Assembly: GCA_964453035.1 (NCBI GenBank) | Contig: CAYVOX010000052.1 | Span: 1-19,219 of the forward strand | Origin: CAYVOX01 sp964453035 | GTDB lineage: Bacteria; Chloroflexota; Anaerolineae; Anaerolineales; Anaerolineaceae | Reading direction: 5' to 3' | DNA length: 19,219 nt | Shown here: positions 1-5,666 of the stretch, in pieces | Numbering within the stretch: position 1 is the first letter of the stretch | Layout of the letters: every line of letters begins with the position of its first letter | Translations under genes and position numbers: made by a program | Notes under the pieces: model-generated | What the model was told of the DNA's origin: nothing | Databases searched by the model: none | The model's input: the letters and a program-made list of their open reading frames with translations, nothing else

Positions 1-53
1 CCGTCTCGGTTGGGACGGGGTCGTGGCAGTACCTGCCCCTGATTGGGCGGTGA
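1..53 (+). CDS. C-terminal end of a probable secreted protein (partial)
   Basis: Only the last 16 codons are in the window, read in frame 3 and stopping at the TGA at 51-53; the visible end is VSVGTGSWQYLPLIGR. I chose this frame because the stop is followed after 18 bases by a strong plus-strand terminator and because the ending YLPLIGR resembles the end of the secreted nuclease further right (PYFLPFVNK), a tail I associate with exported proteins of Anaerolineae. Frame 2 is also open until 91, but its stop would fall inside the terminator loop. Nothing can be said about function. Confidence 0.5.
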   Translation, partial: VSVGTGSWQYLPLIGR

Positions 54-71
54 TAGGAGAGATAGAAGATG

Positions 72-105
72 AAAAAAGCGCAGGCGTGTGAGCCTGCGCT
101 TTTTT
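72..105 (+). terminator. Rho-independent terminator
   Basis: A perfect 14-bp inverted repeat (72-85 with 92-105) with a 6-base loop, A6 on the left and T6 on the right. It ends transcription of the gene stopping at 53. The A/T flanks make it symmetrical, so it could also stop minus-strand transcripts coming from the operon that ends at 220. Confidence 0.9.
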
Positions 106-126
106 GATGCCGGGATATTTAAGCGC

Positions 127-161
127 CAATCGCCGGGGTGAGGGGGGCACCTCGGCGATTG
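127..161. terminator. Long hairpin between convergent transcription units
   Basis: A 9-bp stem (127-135 with 153-161), one mismatch, then a further 4-bp stem (137-140 with 148-151) around a G-rich loop. There is no clean U tract on either strand, although the plus side runs into an A/T-rich stretch (162-210). It lies between the plus-strand gene ending at 53 and the minus-strand operon ending at 220, so it is probably an imperfect terminator for the latter. No gene is visible in 106-219. Confidence 0.45.
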
Positions 162-219
162 ACTTTATTATTATCTCAACCTTTTATGAGAAATATATTA
201 AAATAAGATTAGAAAACCA

Positions 220-1032
220 TCACAATTTACCGGCGGCGGGCTTTTTGCGCAGCAGCAGCGGGCCCACCAGGTCCATTGCCCAGCCGAACAGGCGCTCGAC
301 CCAGGGGGTGATGCCCAGCACCCACGGCACGTACACCACGCGGCGCGGGCGGCGCAGCAGGGAGCAGACGCTTTCGGCGACGCTTCTGGCTGGCACCGCA
401 AAACGCTCGGCGGGGATGCGCCGCCCGTTGCGCTCGGTGAGGTCAAAGAATTCGGTTTTAACCGGGCCGGGGCACACCAGGCTGACCTGCACGCCGCTGC
501 CGCGCATTTCGCGGTGCAGGGATGTGGTGAAGGCATCCAGAAAGGCTTTGCTGCCGGCGTAAACGGCGATCCCCTGGCTGGGAATTTGACCGGCAATCGA
601 GCTCATGTTGATGATGTGCCCTGAGCGGCGCGCGCGCATGAGCGGCAGGAACAACCGGGTGAGCTGCACCACCGCGCTGATGTTCACCTGGAGCAGGTTG
701 CTGGCTTCGCTCCACGGCATTTCATCAAGGTAACCGTACCAGCCCAGCCCGGCGTTGTTGACCAGCACATCCGGGCAGCCGCAGCATTGAGAGACGCGCT
801 CGAAGAGGGCCTGGCAGCCCGCCTCGCTGGAGAGATCGGCAGGAATGACCAGCGCCTGCCCGCCGCACTGTTCGATTTCCGCGGCCAGGTTTTCCAGGCG
901 TTCCACGCGGCGGGCAACCAGCACCAGGCGCGCCTTTTGCTGCGCCAGGCGGCGGGCAACGGCCTCGCCGATGCCGCTGGAGGCGCCGGTGATGAGGATG
1001 GTGAGGGGGGCTGCTGTGGGTTGTTCGGTCAT
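220..1032 (-). CDS. Short-chain dehydrogenase/reductase (classical SDR, DltE/YqjQ-like)
   Basis: A 270-residue NAD(P)-dependent oxidoreductase of the classical SDR family. Visible motifs are the Rossmann loop TGASSGIG (15-22), NNAG (92-95), the catalytic Ser145 in NMSSIAG, and Tyr158-x3-Lys162 in YAGSK. The PGPVKT segment (188-193) after the active site is also typical. The C-terminal 30 residues are hydrophobic and aromatic (VLGITPW, GWAMDLVGPLLL), as in membrane-associated members of COG0300, and end in a basic tail. I chose the ATG at 1032; the frame stays open 23 codons further up, but that would run into the end of the epimerase gene. It lies 20 bases after the epimerase stop, as the last gene of the TetR-epimerase-SDR operon. 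The substrate cannot be read from the sequence; a lipid or hydrophobic alcohol/ketone is plausible. Confidence 0.9.
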   Translation of the reverse strand: MTEQPTAAPLTILITGASSGIGEAVARRLAQQKARLVLVARRVERLENLAAEIEQCGGQALVIPADLSSEAGCQALFERVSQCCGCPDVLVNNAGLGWYGYLDEMPWSEASNLLQVNISAVVQLTRLFLPLMRARRSGHIINMSSIAGQIPSQGIAVYAGSKAFLDAFTTSLHREMRGSGVQVSLVCPGPVKTEFFDLTERNGRRIPAERFAVPARSVAESVCSLLRRPRRVVYVPWVLGITPWVERLFGWAMDLVGPLLLRKKPAAGKL

Positions 1033-1052
1033 GTAAAAATGGTGAAGGCGGC

Positions 1053-2057
1053 TCACCGCTCCTTTTGGACCCTGACCGGCTGGAGCTTGACTTCTTGCCA
1101 CCAGCGCACCGTATCGGATAGCGACTCGCGCAGGGAGCGGGGCTGGTAGCCGAGCTCGCGCGCGGCCTTATCGTGTGTAATGTGCGAGTTGCTGCGCACC
1201 GTCTCGATGGAATAGGGGGTGAACTTGGGTTTGGCTTTCATGGCTCTGTAGTAGAACGGCATGAACGAGGCGACAAAGCGGGCCAGTTCCAGCGGGATTT
1301 TGATGACGCGGATGGGCAGGCCAGCCACGCCGCGCACCACGGCAAACATCCATTCCAGCGAGACGCGCTCGCCGCCCAGGATATAAGCCTGCCCGCTGCG
1401 CCCCTGCCGGGCCGCCAGGATGTGCCCGCGCGCCACGTCGCGCACGTCCACAAAGTCGTAATAACCATCCACCATCACGCCGGTGCTTTTGTTCATCCAG
1501 CTTAAAATCAGGTCGCCGAACTCTGAGCGGCGGTAATCGTGCGGACCCACCACGCCGGTCGGGCAGACCACAACGGCATCCAGCCCATCGCGGGCGGCTT
1601 CCATCACCGCCAGCGAGGCGGCAGCCTTGGTGGAATCATAGGCGCCAGCGGGGTTGTCGGGGTCGAAAGGCAGGGTTTCATCCACCGACTGGCCTTCGGG
1701 GATGCGCTTGAGGGCATGGATGGAGCTGGTGTAAACCAGGCGGCGCACGCCCGCCTGGCGCGCGGCTGACAGCACATTTTTGGTGCCGCCCACGTTGACC
1801 TGCCACATCCACTCGTTGCGCCCGGGCATGATGGAGATGACGGCAGCCAGGTGAAAGATGGTATCCACGCCTTGCACAGCGCGGTTGAGGGCAGCAGGAT
1901 CGAGGACGTTGCCTTCCACTTTTTCCACGTCTAATTCCTGGATGGAGCGAGTATCCTCGCCTGGGAGGACCAGGGCGCGTACCTGCTCGCCATTTTGCAG
2001 CAGCTGGCGCACCAATACGTTGCCGATATGTCCGGTGGCACCGGTGACTAAGATCAT
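1053..2057 (-). CDS. NAD-dependent epimerase/dehydratase (extended SDR, HpnA/dihydroflavonol reductase-like)
   Basis: A 334-residue extended SDR. It begins directly with the Rossmann motif TGATGHIG (5-12), has NVLD (50-53) at the adenine-binding acid, FHLAA (68-72), the catalytic TSS (110-112) and Tyr140-x3-Lys144 (YDSTK), followed by CPTGVVGP (165-172), the usual substrate-side loop. Length and motif order fit the hopanoid-associated sugar epimerase HpnA and the related dihydroflavonol-4-reductase and 3-beta-HSD groups; which of these is not decidable by eye. A strong ribosome site (AGGAGG, 6 bases before the ATG) precedes the start, and the ATG overlaps the TGA of the upstream tetR-type gene (ATGA), implying translational coupling. 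With the downstream SDR it forms a two-enzyme redox cassette under TetR control. Confidence 0.9.
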   Translation of the reverse strand: MILVTGATGHIGNVLVRQLLQNGEQVRALVLPGEDTRSIQELDVEKVEGNVLDPAALNRAVQGVDTIFHLAAVISIMPGRNEWMWQVNVGGTKNVLSAARQAGVRRLVYTSSIHALKRIPEGQSVDETLPFDPDNPAGAYDSTKAAASLAVMEAARDGLDAVVVCPTGVVGPHDYRRSEFGDLILSWMNKSTGVMVDGYYDFVDVRDVARGHILAARQGRSGQAYILGGERVSLEWMFAVVRGVAGLPIRVIKIPLELARFVASFMPFYYRAMKAKPKFTPYSIETVRSNSHITHDKAARELGYQPRSLRESLSDTVRWWQEVKLQPVRVQKER

Positions 2058-2668
2058 CCGTTTCCTCCTGAAGGATGGCTTTGCAGCCCTTCCAGCAGTA
2101 AAAGAATGCTTTCAACGGCAGCCGCGCCCCAGTCGGTGGCGCGGGGGTCCATCATGCCTTCCAGCAGCAGGCCGATGGCGACGCCGAGGATGAGCTGAGC
2201 GGCAGTCTGGGGGTCAACCGGCTTGAGCGAGCCATCCTGCACGCCGCGCGCGATGATGGCGGTGAAGGTTTGCTGGTAGCGGCGATAGGGGGCGATGGTG
2301 GTCTGCCAGATGACCGGGTCGCGTTTGGCCTGCACCCAGAATTCCAGCGCCATGGGCAGGTGAGCGCCAGCCAGGTTGAAGATGTGATTGAATTTGGCAG
2401 CCATGCGCCTGAGGCTGGCGGCGACGGTTTCACCGGGCTGGAAAACGCCGATGATTTCGCTATCCAGCATGGTTAGCCAGTCCTCCAGCAGCGCCAGGAA
2501 GACAGCCTGCTTGGTGGGGAAGTGGTGGTAGAAGGCGCCTTTGCTGACGCCGGCGGCAGCGCAAATTTCCGCCACGCCGGTGGCATCGTAGCCGTTCTGA
2601 GAGAACAACGCCAGGGCAACCTGGAGCAGGCGGGCGCGGGTGGTTTCACTGCGGTGTTGGTGGGTCAT
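2054..2668 (-). CDS. TetR/AcrR-family transcriptional repressor
   Basis: A 204-residue TetR-family regulator. The N-terminal DNA-binding domain is clear: the helix RARLLQVALALFSQNGYDAT, then the helix-turn-helix GVAEICAAAGVSKGAFYHHFPTK (31-53) with the typical FYHHF ending. The remaining 150 residues are the helical ligand-binding and dimerisation domain, which has no recognisable ligand signature. I chose the ATG at 2668: a longer frame (to 2902) would run through the promoter and operator and lacks family similarity. It is the first gene of a three-gene operon with the epimerase and SDR, overlapping the former by 4 bases. A palindrome at 2704-2717, just after the operon's -10, is its likely operator, so it should repress itself and both enzymes until a ligand is bound. 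Confidence 0.93.
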   Translation of the reverse strand: MTHQHRSETTRARLLQVALALFSQNGYDATGVAEICAAAGVSKGAFYHHFPTKQAVFLALLEDWLTMLDSEIIGVFQPGETVAASLRRMAAKFNHIFNLAGAHLPMALEFWVQAKRDPVIWQTTIAPYRRYQQTFTAIIARGVQDGSLKPVDPQTAAQLILGVAIGLLLEGMMDPRATDWGAAAVESILLLLEGLQSHPSGGNG

Positions 2669-2703
2669 GGGCGGTGTGGGCCTGGTGGAGAGATTAAAAA
2701 CAT

Positions 2704-2717
2704 ACCGACTGGTCGGT
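2704..2717. promoter_or_regulatory. Probable TetR-family operator
   Basis: The dyad ACCGAC-TG-GTCGGT has two perfect 6-bp half sites around a 2-base spacer, flanked by A/T. It closely resembles operators of many AcrR/TetR-type repressors (ACCGACnnGTCGGT class). It covers the expected transcription start of the minus-strand operon, 36 bases before the TetR start codon, where bound repressor would block initiation. Confidence 0.8.
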
Positions 2718-2720
2718 TTT

Positions 2721-2726
2721 ATTATA
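2721..2726 (-). promoter_or_regulatory. -10 box of the TetR-epimerase-SDR operon
   Basis: A perfect TATAAT on the minus strand. At a 17-base spacing the -35 (2744-2749) reads GGCACA, matching the consensus only at its last three bases, so the -35 is weak. The transcription start would fall near 2714, inside the operator. Confidence 0.65.
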
Positions 2727-2995
2727 TCCGATTTCCTGGGGGATGTGCCTGAGAATCGGATGAGACTTTGCTGAGAACACGGCCTCAGGGATGAAGCGCT
2801 TATCTTTACCTGAACCGATGCGAGATTGTCCCAGACTTCATTCCAAAGACGAGATGTTTCGCCGCCTGAAGGCGGCTCAATATGACACAATTTTTGTCTC
2901 ATTTTGGTATCCCGAATTGATGTTTACTACCAACCGAGAGGGATCAACTGCTCAGATACACCGTCTTTGGGCTGTATTCCTGAGACGATTGCGTA
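2727..2995. other. Intergenic region between divergent transcription units
   Basis: About 380 bases separate the TetR start (2668) from the SpoIIE-phosphatase start (3047). Apart from the two promoters and the operator I see only a small hairpin, GCCGCC-TGAA-GGCGGC (2861-2876), without a U tract. The open frames here have no family-like content and look like chance. Base composition is more A/T-rich than the flanking genes. Confidence 0.5.
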
Positions 2996-3024
2996 TTGAC
3001 TCGGAGGCGCAAGCAGCCTAGAAT
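2996..3024 (+). promoter_or_regulatory. Sigma-70 promoter of the SpoIIE-type phosphatase gene
   Basis: TTGACT (2996-3001), a 17-base spacer, then TAGAAT (3019-3024): five of six matches in each box at ideal spacing. Transcription should begin near 3031. This rules out the TTG at 2996 as a start codon, because it lies inside the -35 box, and leaves the ATGs at 3035 and 3047, with a leader of only about 4 or 16 bases. Confidence 0.8.
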
Positions 3025-3046
3025 TACTGCGGGAATGCATCTGGCA

Positions 3047-4276
3047 ATGGCAGAGAAGAAAAAGACACGCGTGGTGATTGTTTCGGAGCAGCCGATTTTT
3101 ATGCGCGGGCTGCGCTCGATGATTCTGGCGATGGAGGGCTTCCAACTGGTGGGCGAGGCGGCGCGGGCGGGGGATGCGGCGCAGTTGTGGCAGCTTTCAC
3201 AGCCGGAAATGCTGATATTGGATCTGAAAAGCGACCTACCGCGCTGGAGGGAAGTTCTGCAGGCGGCGCTGGCGGATTTGCCGGGAATGACGCTGGTTTT
3301 GCTGCTGGAGGCGGAGACGCAGGCGCAGGAAGAGTGCCTGGCGCTGACCACCTACTGCATTTCGCGGGATGTTTCGGAGGAGGAATTGCGCGCTGCGCTG
3401 GCGCAAATTCAGGAGCGGACGGCGCAAAGCGGCAAGGGTCCCTCGCGCTTTGAAGCCGCGCCCCTGGCGGCGGATGACCTGCCGGAGGAAGCCCGCCGGC
3501 TGGGGCAGCCTCCCTTCCAGCCGCGCAACGAGGCCATTTTGGAGCGGGAGCTGGTGATGGCGGGGCGCATCCAGGCGGATATCCTGCCGGAGGAACCGCC
3601 GGTCTTTCCGGGCTGGGAGGTGGCTGCGGCGCTGGCGCCTGCCAATGAGACCTCCGGCGATTTTTACGATTTCATCCCCCTCAGCGACCGCAAATGGGGG
3701 CTGGTGGTGGCGGATGTGACCGATAAGGGCATGGGCGCGGCGCTATTTATGGCGCTTTCCAGCACGCTCATTCGCACTTACGCGGTGCGCTTTCCGACCC
3801 TGCCGGCGCTGACGCTCAACGCGGTGAGCACGCGCCTGCTCAATGATACACGCGGCAGCATGTTTGTGACGGCTTTTTACGGCATTCTGGAGCCGCACAA
3901 CGGGCGGCTGGTGTTTGCCAATGCCGGGCACCCGGCGGGGGTTTTAATTGGGGCGCGCAAAGGTAAATTATCGATTGATCAACTGCGCCCGACGGGCATG
4001 GCGCTGGGCGTCTCTGAGGAAGCGCGCTGGAAACAAAAAGAGGTGCGCATCAATCCGGGTGACGTGCTGGTGCTCTACACCGACGGCATGACCGAGGCGC
4101 AAAACGCGCAGGGGGAGTTCTACGGCGACGTGCACCTGATGGATACTGCGCTGGAAGCCTACGGCGGCACGGCGGGTGACATCCTGGAAGGGTTGCTGGC
4201 GGATATCCAGCGCTTTAGCCTGCACGCGCCGCGCCAGGATGATATCGCGCTGGTGGTCATCCGCCGGCTGGAATAG
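3047..4276 (+). CDS. Receiver-like domain + SpoIIE/RsbU-type PP2C Ser/Thr phosphatase
   Basis: A 409-residue cytoplasmic protein. Residues 7-125 fold like a NarL-type receiver: the phospho-acceptor position is Asp59 (LILDL), but the acidic pair is SEQ (13-15), the switch Thr is replaced (LVLLLEAE) and the conserved Lys is Arg107 (CISRD). Residues 161-185 form the helical linker with RIQADILPEEPP, typical just before PPM/SpoIIE domains. Residues 186-409 are the phosphatase, with metal ligands in SGDFYDF (203-209), ADVTDKG (222-228), GHP (294-296), YTDG (344-347) and RQDDIALVV (396-404). RsbU-like enzymes of this layout dephosphorylate anti-sigma-factor antagonists. No RsbV/RsbW partner is in the window, so the target is unknown. 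I prefer the ATG at 3047 (MAEKKKTRVV, a usual receiver start); 3035 is possible. The gene converges on the glycosylase gene, with 9 bases between the stops. Confidence 0.9.
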   Translation: MAEKKKTRVVIVSEQPIFMRGLRSMILAMEGFQLVGEAARAGDAAQLWQLSQPEMLILDLKSDLPRWREVLQAALADLPGMTLVLLLEAETQAQEECLALTTYCISRDVSEEELRAALAQIQERTAQSGKGPSRFEAAPLAADDLPEEARRLGQPPFQPRNEAILERELVMAGRIQADILPEEPPVFPGWEVAAALAPANETSGDFYDFIPLSDRKWGLVVADVTDKGMGAALFMALSSTLIRTYAVRFPTLPALTLNAVSTRLLNDTRGSMFVTAFYGILEPHNGRLVFANAGHPAGVLIGARKGKLSIDQLRPTGMALGVSEEARWKQKEVRINPGDVLVLYTDGMTEAQNAQGEFYGDVHLMDTALEAYGGTAGDILEGLLADIQRFSLHAPRQDDIALVVIRRLE

Positions 4277-4285
4277 GGTGGGTTT

Positions 4286-5089
4286 TTAAACCTGGCAGCG
4301 CGGGCAGATGAAGCTGGTGGTGCTGCCGGTTTTTAGCTTTTCGATGGGGGTTTTGCAGGCCGGGCAGGGCTGGCCTTCACGGTAACCGACCAGGATATCC
4401 TCAAATTTGAAGCCGCCGGGCTGACCGAAGAGATCTACCTCGTAAAAGGCGCCGCCCTTCTCCAGGCTGGGGCGCAGCCCGCGCTGAATGCCTTCGGCGA
4501 GGGCGTTGACCTCGGCGGGGGTGAGGGTGGGGATTTTGCGCAGGGGGTGCAGGCGCGCCAGGAAGAGGATATCGTGCACGTAGGCGTTGCCGATGCCGGC
4601 GATTTTGGATTGATCGAGCAGGAAGGCTTTGAGCGCGCCTTTTTGCCCGCTGAGCAGTTGCGCCAGGCGGGGGGCATCCACCTCCAGGGCGTTGGGACCC
4701 AGTTTGCTCACCTGCGGGTGCGCGGAGAGACCCTGGGGCGGGGCAAAGTGGACGCTGCCGAACCACCAGAAGTTGATGCTGAGGCAATCGCCGGTGTTGA
4801 AGTGGAAGACCAGGCGGCGTTTTTGGGGAAGGGCATCTGGGCGGGTGAGGAGCACTTCGCCGCCCATGCCCAGGTTGAGGAGCAGCCAGCCGCTATCGAG
4901 GGCGGTGAGCACCCATTTGCCGCGGTTGTGGGCAGCCTGCACGGTGCTGCCCAGCAGCGCGGCGCGGAAGGCTTCCTCCGGCAGGTTGAGGCATCTGGGC
5001 TGGATGACATCGAGGGCGGTGATGTGCTTGCCGGGCAGGTGGGCGTTGAGCTGGGCGGCTAAACGGGTGATTTCGGGCAGTTCGGGCAT
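4286..5089 (-). CDS. Fpg/Nei-family DNA glycosylase
   Basis: A 267-residue bifunctional DNA glycosylase/AP lyase of the Fpg/MutM-Nei family, which excises oxidised bases. The N-terminus MPELPEI gives the catalytic Pro2 and Glu3, and Lys58 (NRGKW) is the conserved beta-elimination lysine. The helix-two-turn-helix spans about 157-185 with KIAGIGNAY (Asn168). A C-terminal zinc finger has Cys242, Cys245, Cys262 and Cys265. Differences from classical MutM: PEITR replaces PEVET, LNLGMGG replaces HLGMSG, and the zinc-finger Arg (E. coli Arg258) appears replaced by Thr in STTSFICP. These point to a divergent subfamily, so I do not assign mutM. The gene has its own consensus-like promoter and a GAGG ribosome site 7 bases before the ATG. 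Confidence 0.88.
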   Translation of the reverse strand: MPELPEITRLAAQLNAHLPGKHITALDVIQPRCLNLPEEAFRAALLGSTVQAAHNRGKWVLTALDSGWLLLNLGMGGEVLLTRPDALPQKRRLVFHFNTGDCLSINFWWFGSVHFAPPQGLSAHPQVSKLGPNALEVDAPRLAQLLSGQKGALKAFLLDQSKIAGIGNAYVHDILFLARLHPLRKIPTLTPAEVNALAEGIQRGLRPSLEKGGAFYEVDLFGQPGGFKFEDILVGYREGQPCPACKTPIEKLKTGSTTSFICPRCQV

Positions 5090-5113
5090 GGCAACCTCGC
5101 TTGGGTTGCATTA

Positions 5114-5142
5114 ATTATTGAACAAGCATTCTAGAATGTCAA
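5114..5142 (-). promoter_or_regulatory. Sigma-70 promoter of the DNA glycosylase gene
   Basis: On the minus strand: perfect TTGACA (5142-5137), a 17-base spacer, then AATAAT (5119-5114). Transcription would start near 5107, giving an 18-base leader that carries the GAGG ribosome site. Confidence 0.85.
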
Positions 5143-5207
5143 GGGGGTGGGGAGGAAGATTTCTGGCAGGTTGGCTTATGTTGCAGAAAAAAAGGTGGGT
5201 TGCCCCC

Positions 5208-5236
5208 ACAAAAAACTCCCCTTCATCGGGGGAGTT
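5208..5236 (-). terminator. Rho-independent terminator downstream of the tRNA-Asn region
   Basis: On the minus strand an 8-bp stem (5236-5229 with 5221-5214), a 7-base loop and six or more U. It is the second and stronger terminator after tRNA-Asn and lies beyond the broken tRNA copy. The 60 bases between it and the glycosylase promoter hold nothing recognisable. Confidence 0.85.
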
Positions 5237-5244
5237 GTGGGGAA

Positions 5245-5321
5245 AAGGCTCCCCGACACCTGAAGGCGTGCTGCGCGACCAGGACTTGAATACTACACCC
5301 CCTGTGGGTGCCTGGAACCTA
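5245..5321 (-). pseudogene. Broken duplicate of the 3' half of tRNA-Asn with two insertions
   Basis: Three blocks co-linear with the neighbouring tRNA-Asn remain: 5245-5257 equals 5350-5362 (acceptor 3' strand and flank), 5276-5290 matches 5359-5373 with one difference (T-loop and T-stem), and 5311-5321 equals 5374-5384 (T-stem and variable loop). Insertions of 18 bases (5258-5275) and 20 bases (5291-5310) separate them; the second contains a perfect 5-bp hairpin (5296-5300 with 5306-5310) and the first is partly palindromic. The D arm and anticodon arm are absent. It lies between two terminators that follow the intact tRNA. It could be a decayed tandem tRNA or a scar of an element that integrated at the tRNA 3' end. 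Confidence 0.75.
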
Positions 5322-5325
5322 ATAT

Positions 5326-5348
5326 AAAAGGCGGGGGTTACCCGCCTT
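5326..5348 (-). terminator. First terminator after tRNA-Asn
   Basis: On the minus strand an 8-bp stem (5348-5341 with 5335-5328), a 5-base loop, and TTTT at 5329-5326 that partly belongs to the stem, followed by ATATT. It begins 5 bases after the tRNA 3' end. The U tract is short, so it may be leaky. Confidence 0.65.
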
Positions 5349-5353
5349 CAAGG

Positions 5354-5426
5354 CTCCCCGACCAGGACTCGAACCTGGAACCTAGCGGTTAACAGCCGCC
5401 CGCTCTGCCAATTGAGCTATCGAGGA
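5354..5426 (-). tRNA. tRNA-Asn (anticodon GTT)
   Basis: A 73-nt complete cloverleaf. Acceptor TCCTCGA pairs with TCGGGGA (one G-U), the D arm is GCTC/GAGC, the anticodon loop CTGTTAA gives GTT, and the T arm is CCAGG-TTCGAGT-CCTGG. The discriminator base is G, and the following bases are CCT, so CCA is not encoded and must be added enzymatically. Confidence 0.97.
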
Positions 5427-5436
5427 ATGCGCTCGT

Positions 5437-5466
5437 ATTATACCCATCCCCTGCCCAGGTTGTCAA
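5437..5466 (-). promoter_or_regulatory. Consensus sigma-70 promoter of tRNA-Asn
   Basis: Perfect TTGACA (5466-5461) and perfect TATAAT (5442-5437) with an 18-base spacer on the minus strand. Transcription should start close to the mature tRNA 5' end at 5426, leaving almost no leader. Confidence 0.92.
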
Positions 5467-5666
5467 GCAAGTCAACGGCTTGCTGCCAGGCGGTGTGGCG
5501 CACGGTCACGCCAAACTGGTGACAGAATTCACAATACATCTATCCGGATTTATTGTACAATGGAAAAAGCCCCTCAAGGGGTGGGGATGAATCGTTTAAC
5601 GGCGAATCGATCGCATGAGCTCGCCGTTTCTTACTGACCAACTTGTTTCGTTCGGGAGGCGTAACA
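5467..5666 (+). other. Upstream/leader region of the secreted nuclease gene
   Basis: No gene is visible. TACAAT at 5556-5561 may be a weak -10 without a good -35. Two hairpins follow: CCCCT-ca-AGGGG near 5571-5582, and an 8-bp stem (5598-5605 with 5621-5628) around a 15-base loop. I do not recognise a known riboswitch. GGGAGG at 5654-5659, 7 bases before the ATG at 5667, is the ribosome site and fixes the start. Confidence 0.5.

Noticed and set aside
2669..2902. N-terminal extension of the TetR protein to 2902
   Set aside because: It would cover the promoter and operator, and the added residues look like no TetR N-terminus.
2996..3046. TTG start at 2996 for the SpoIIE-type phosphatase
   Set aside because: The TTG is the first half of a good -35 box whose -10 is at 3019-3024; transcription would start after it.
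5245..5321. Intron-containing second tRNA-Asn
   Set aside because: The 5' half (D and anticodon arms) is missing, and the inserts are only 18-20 bases, too short for a group I or II intron.
5118..5327. Small plus-strand open frame over the tRNA-Asn terminator region
   Set aside because: It overlaps a terminator and the tRNA remnant and has no ribosome site or protein-like composition.
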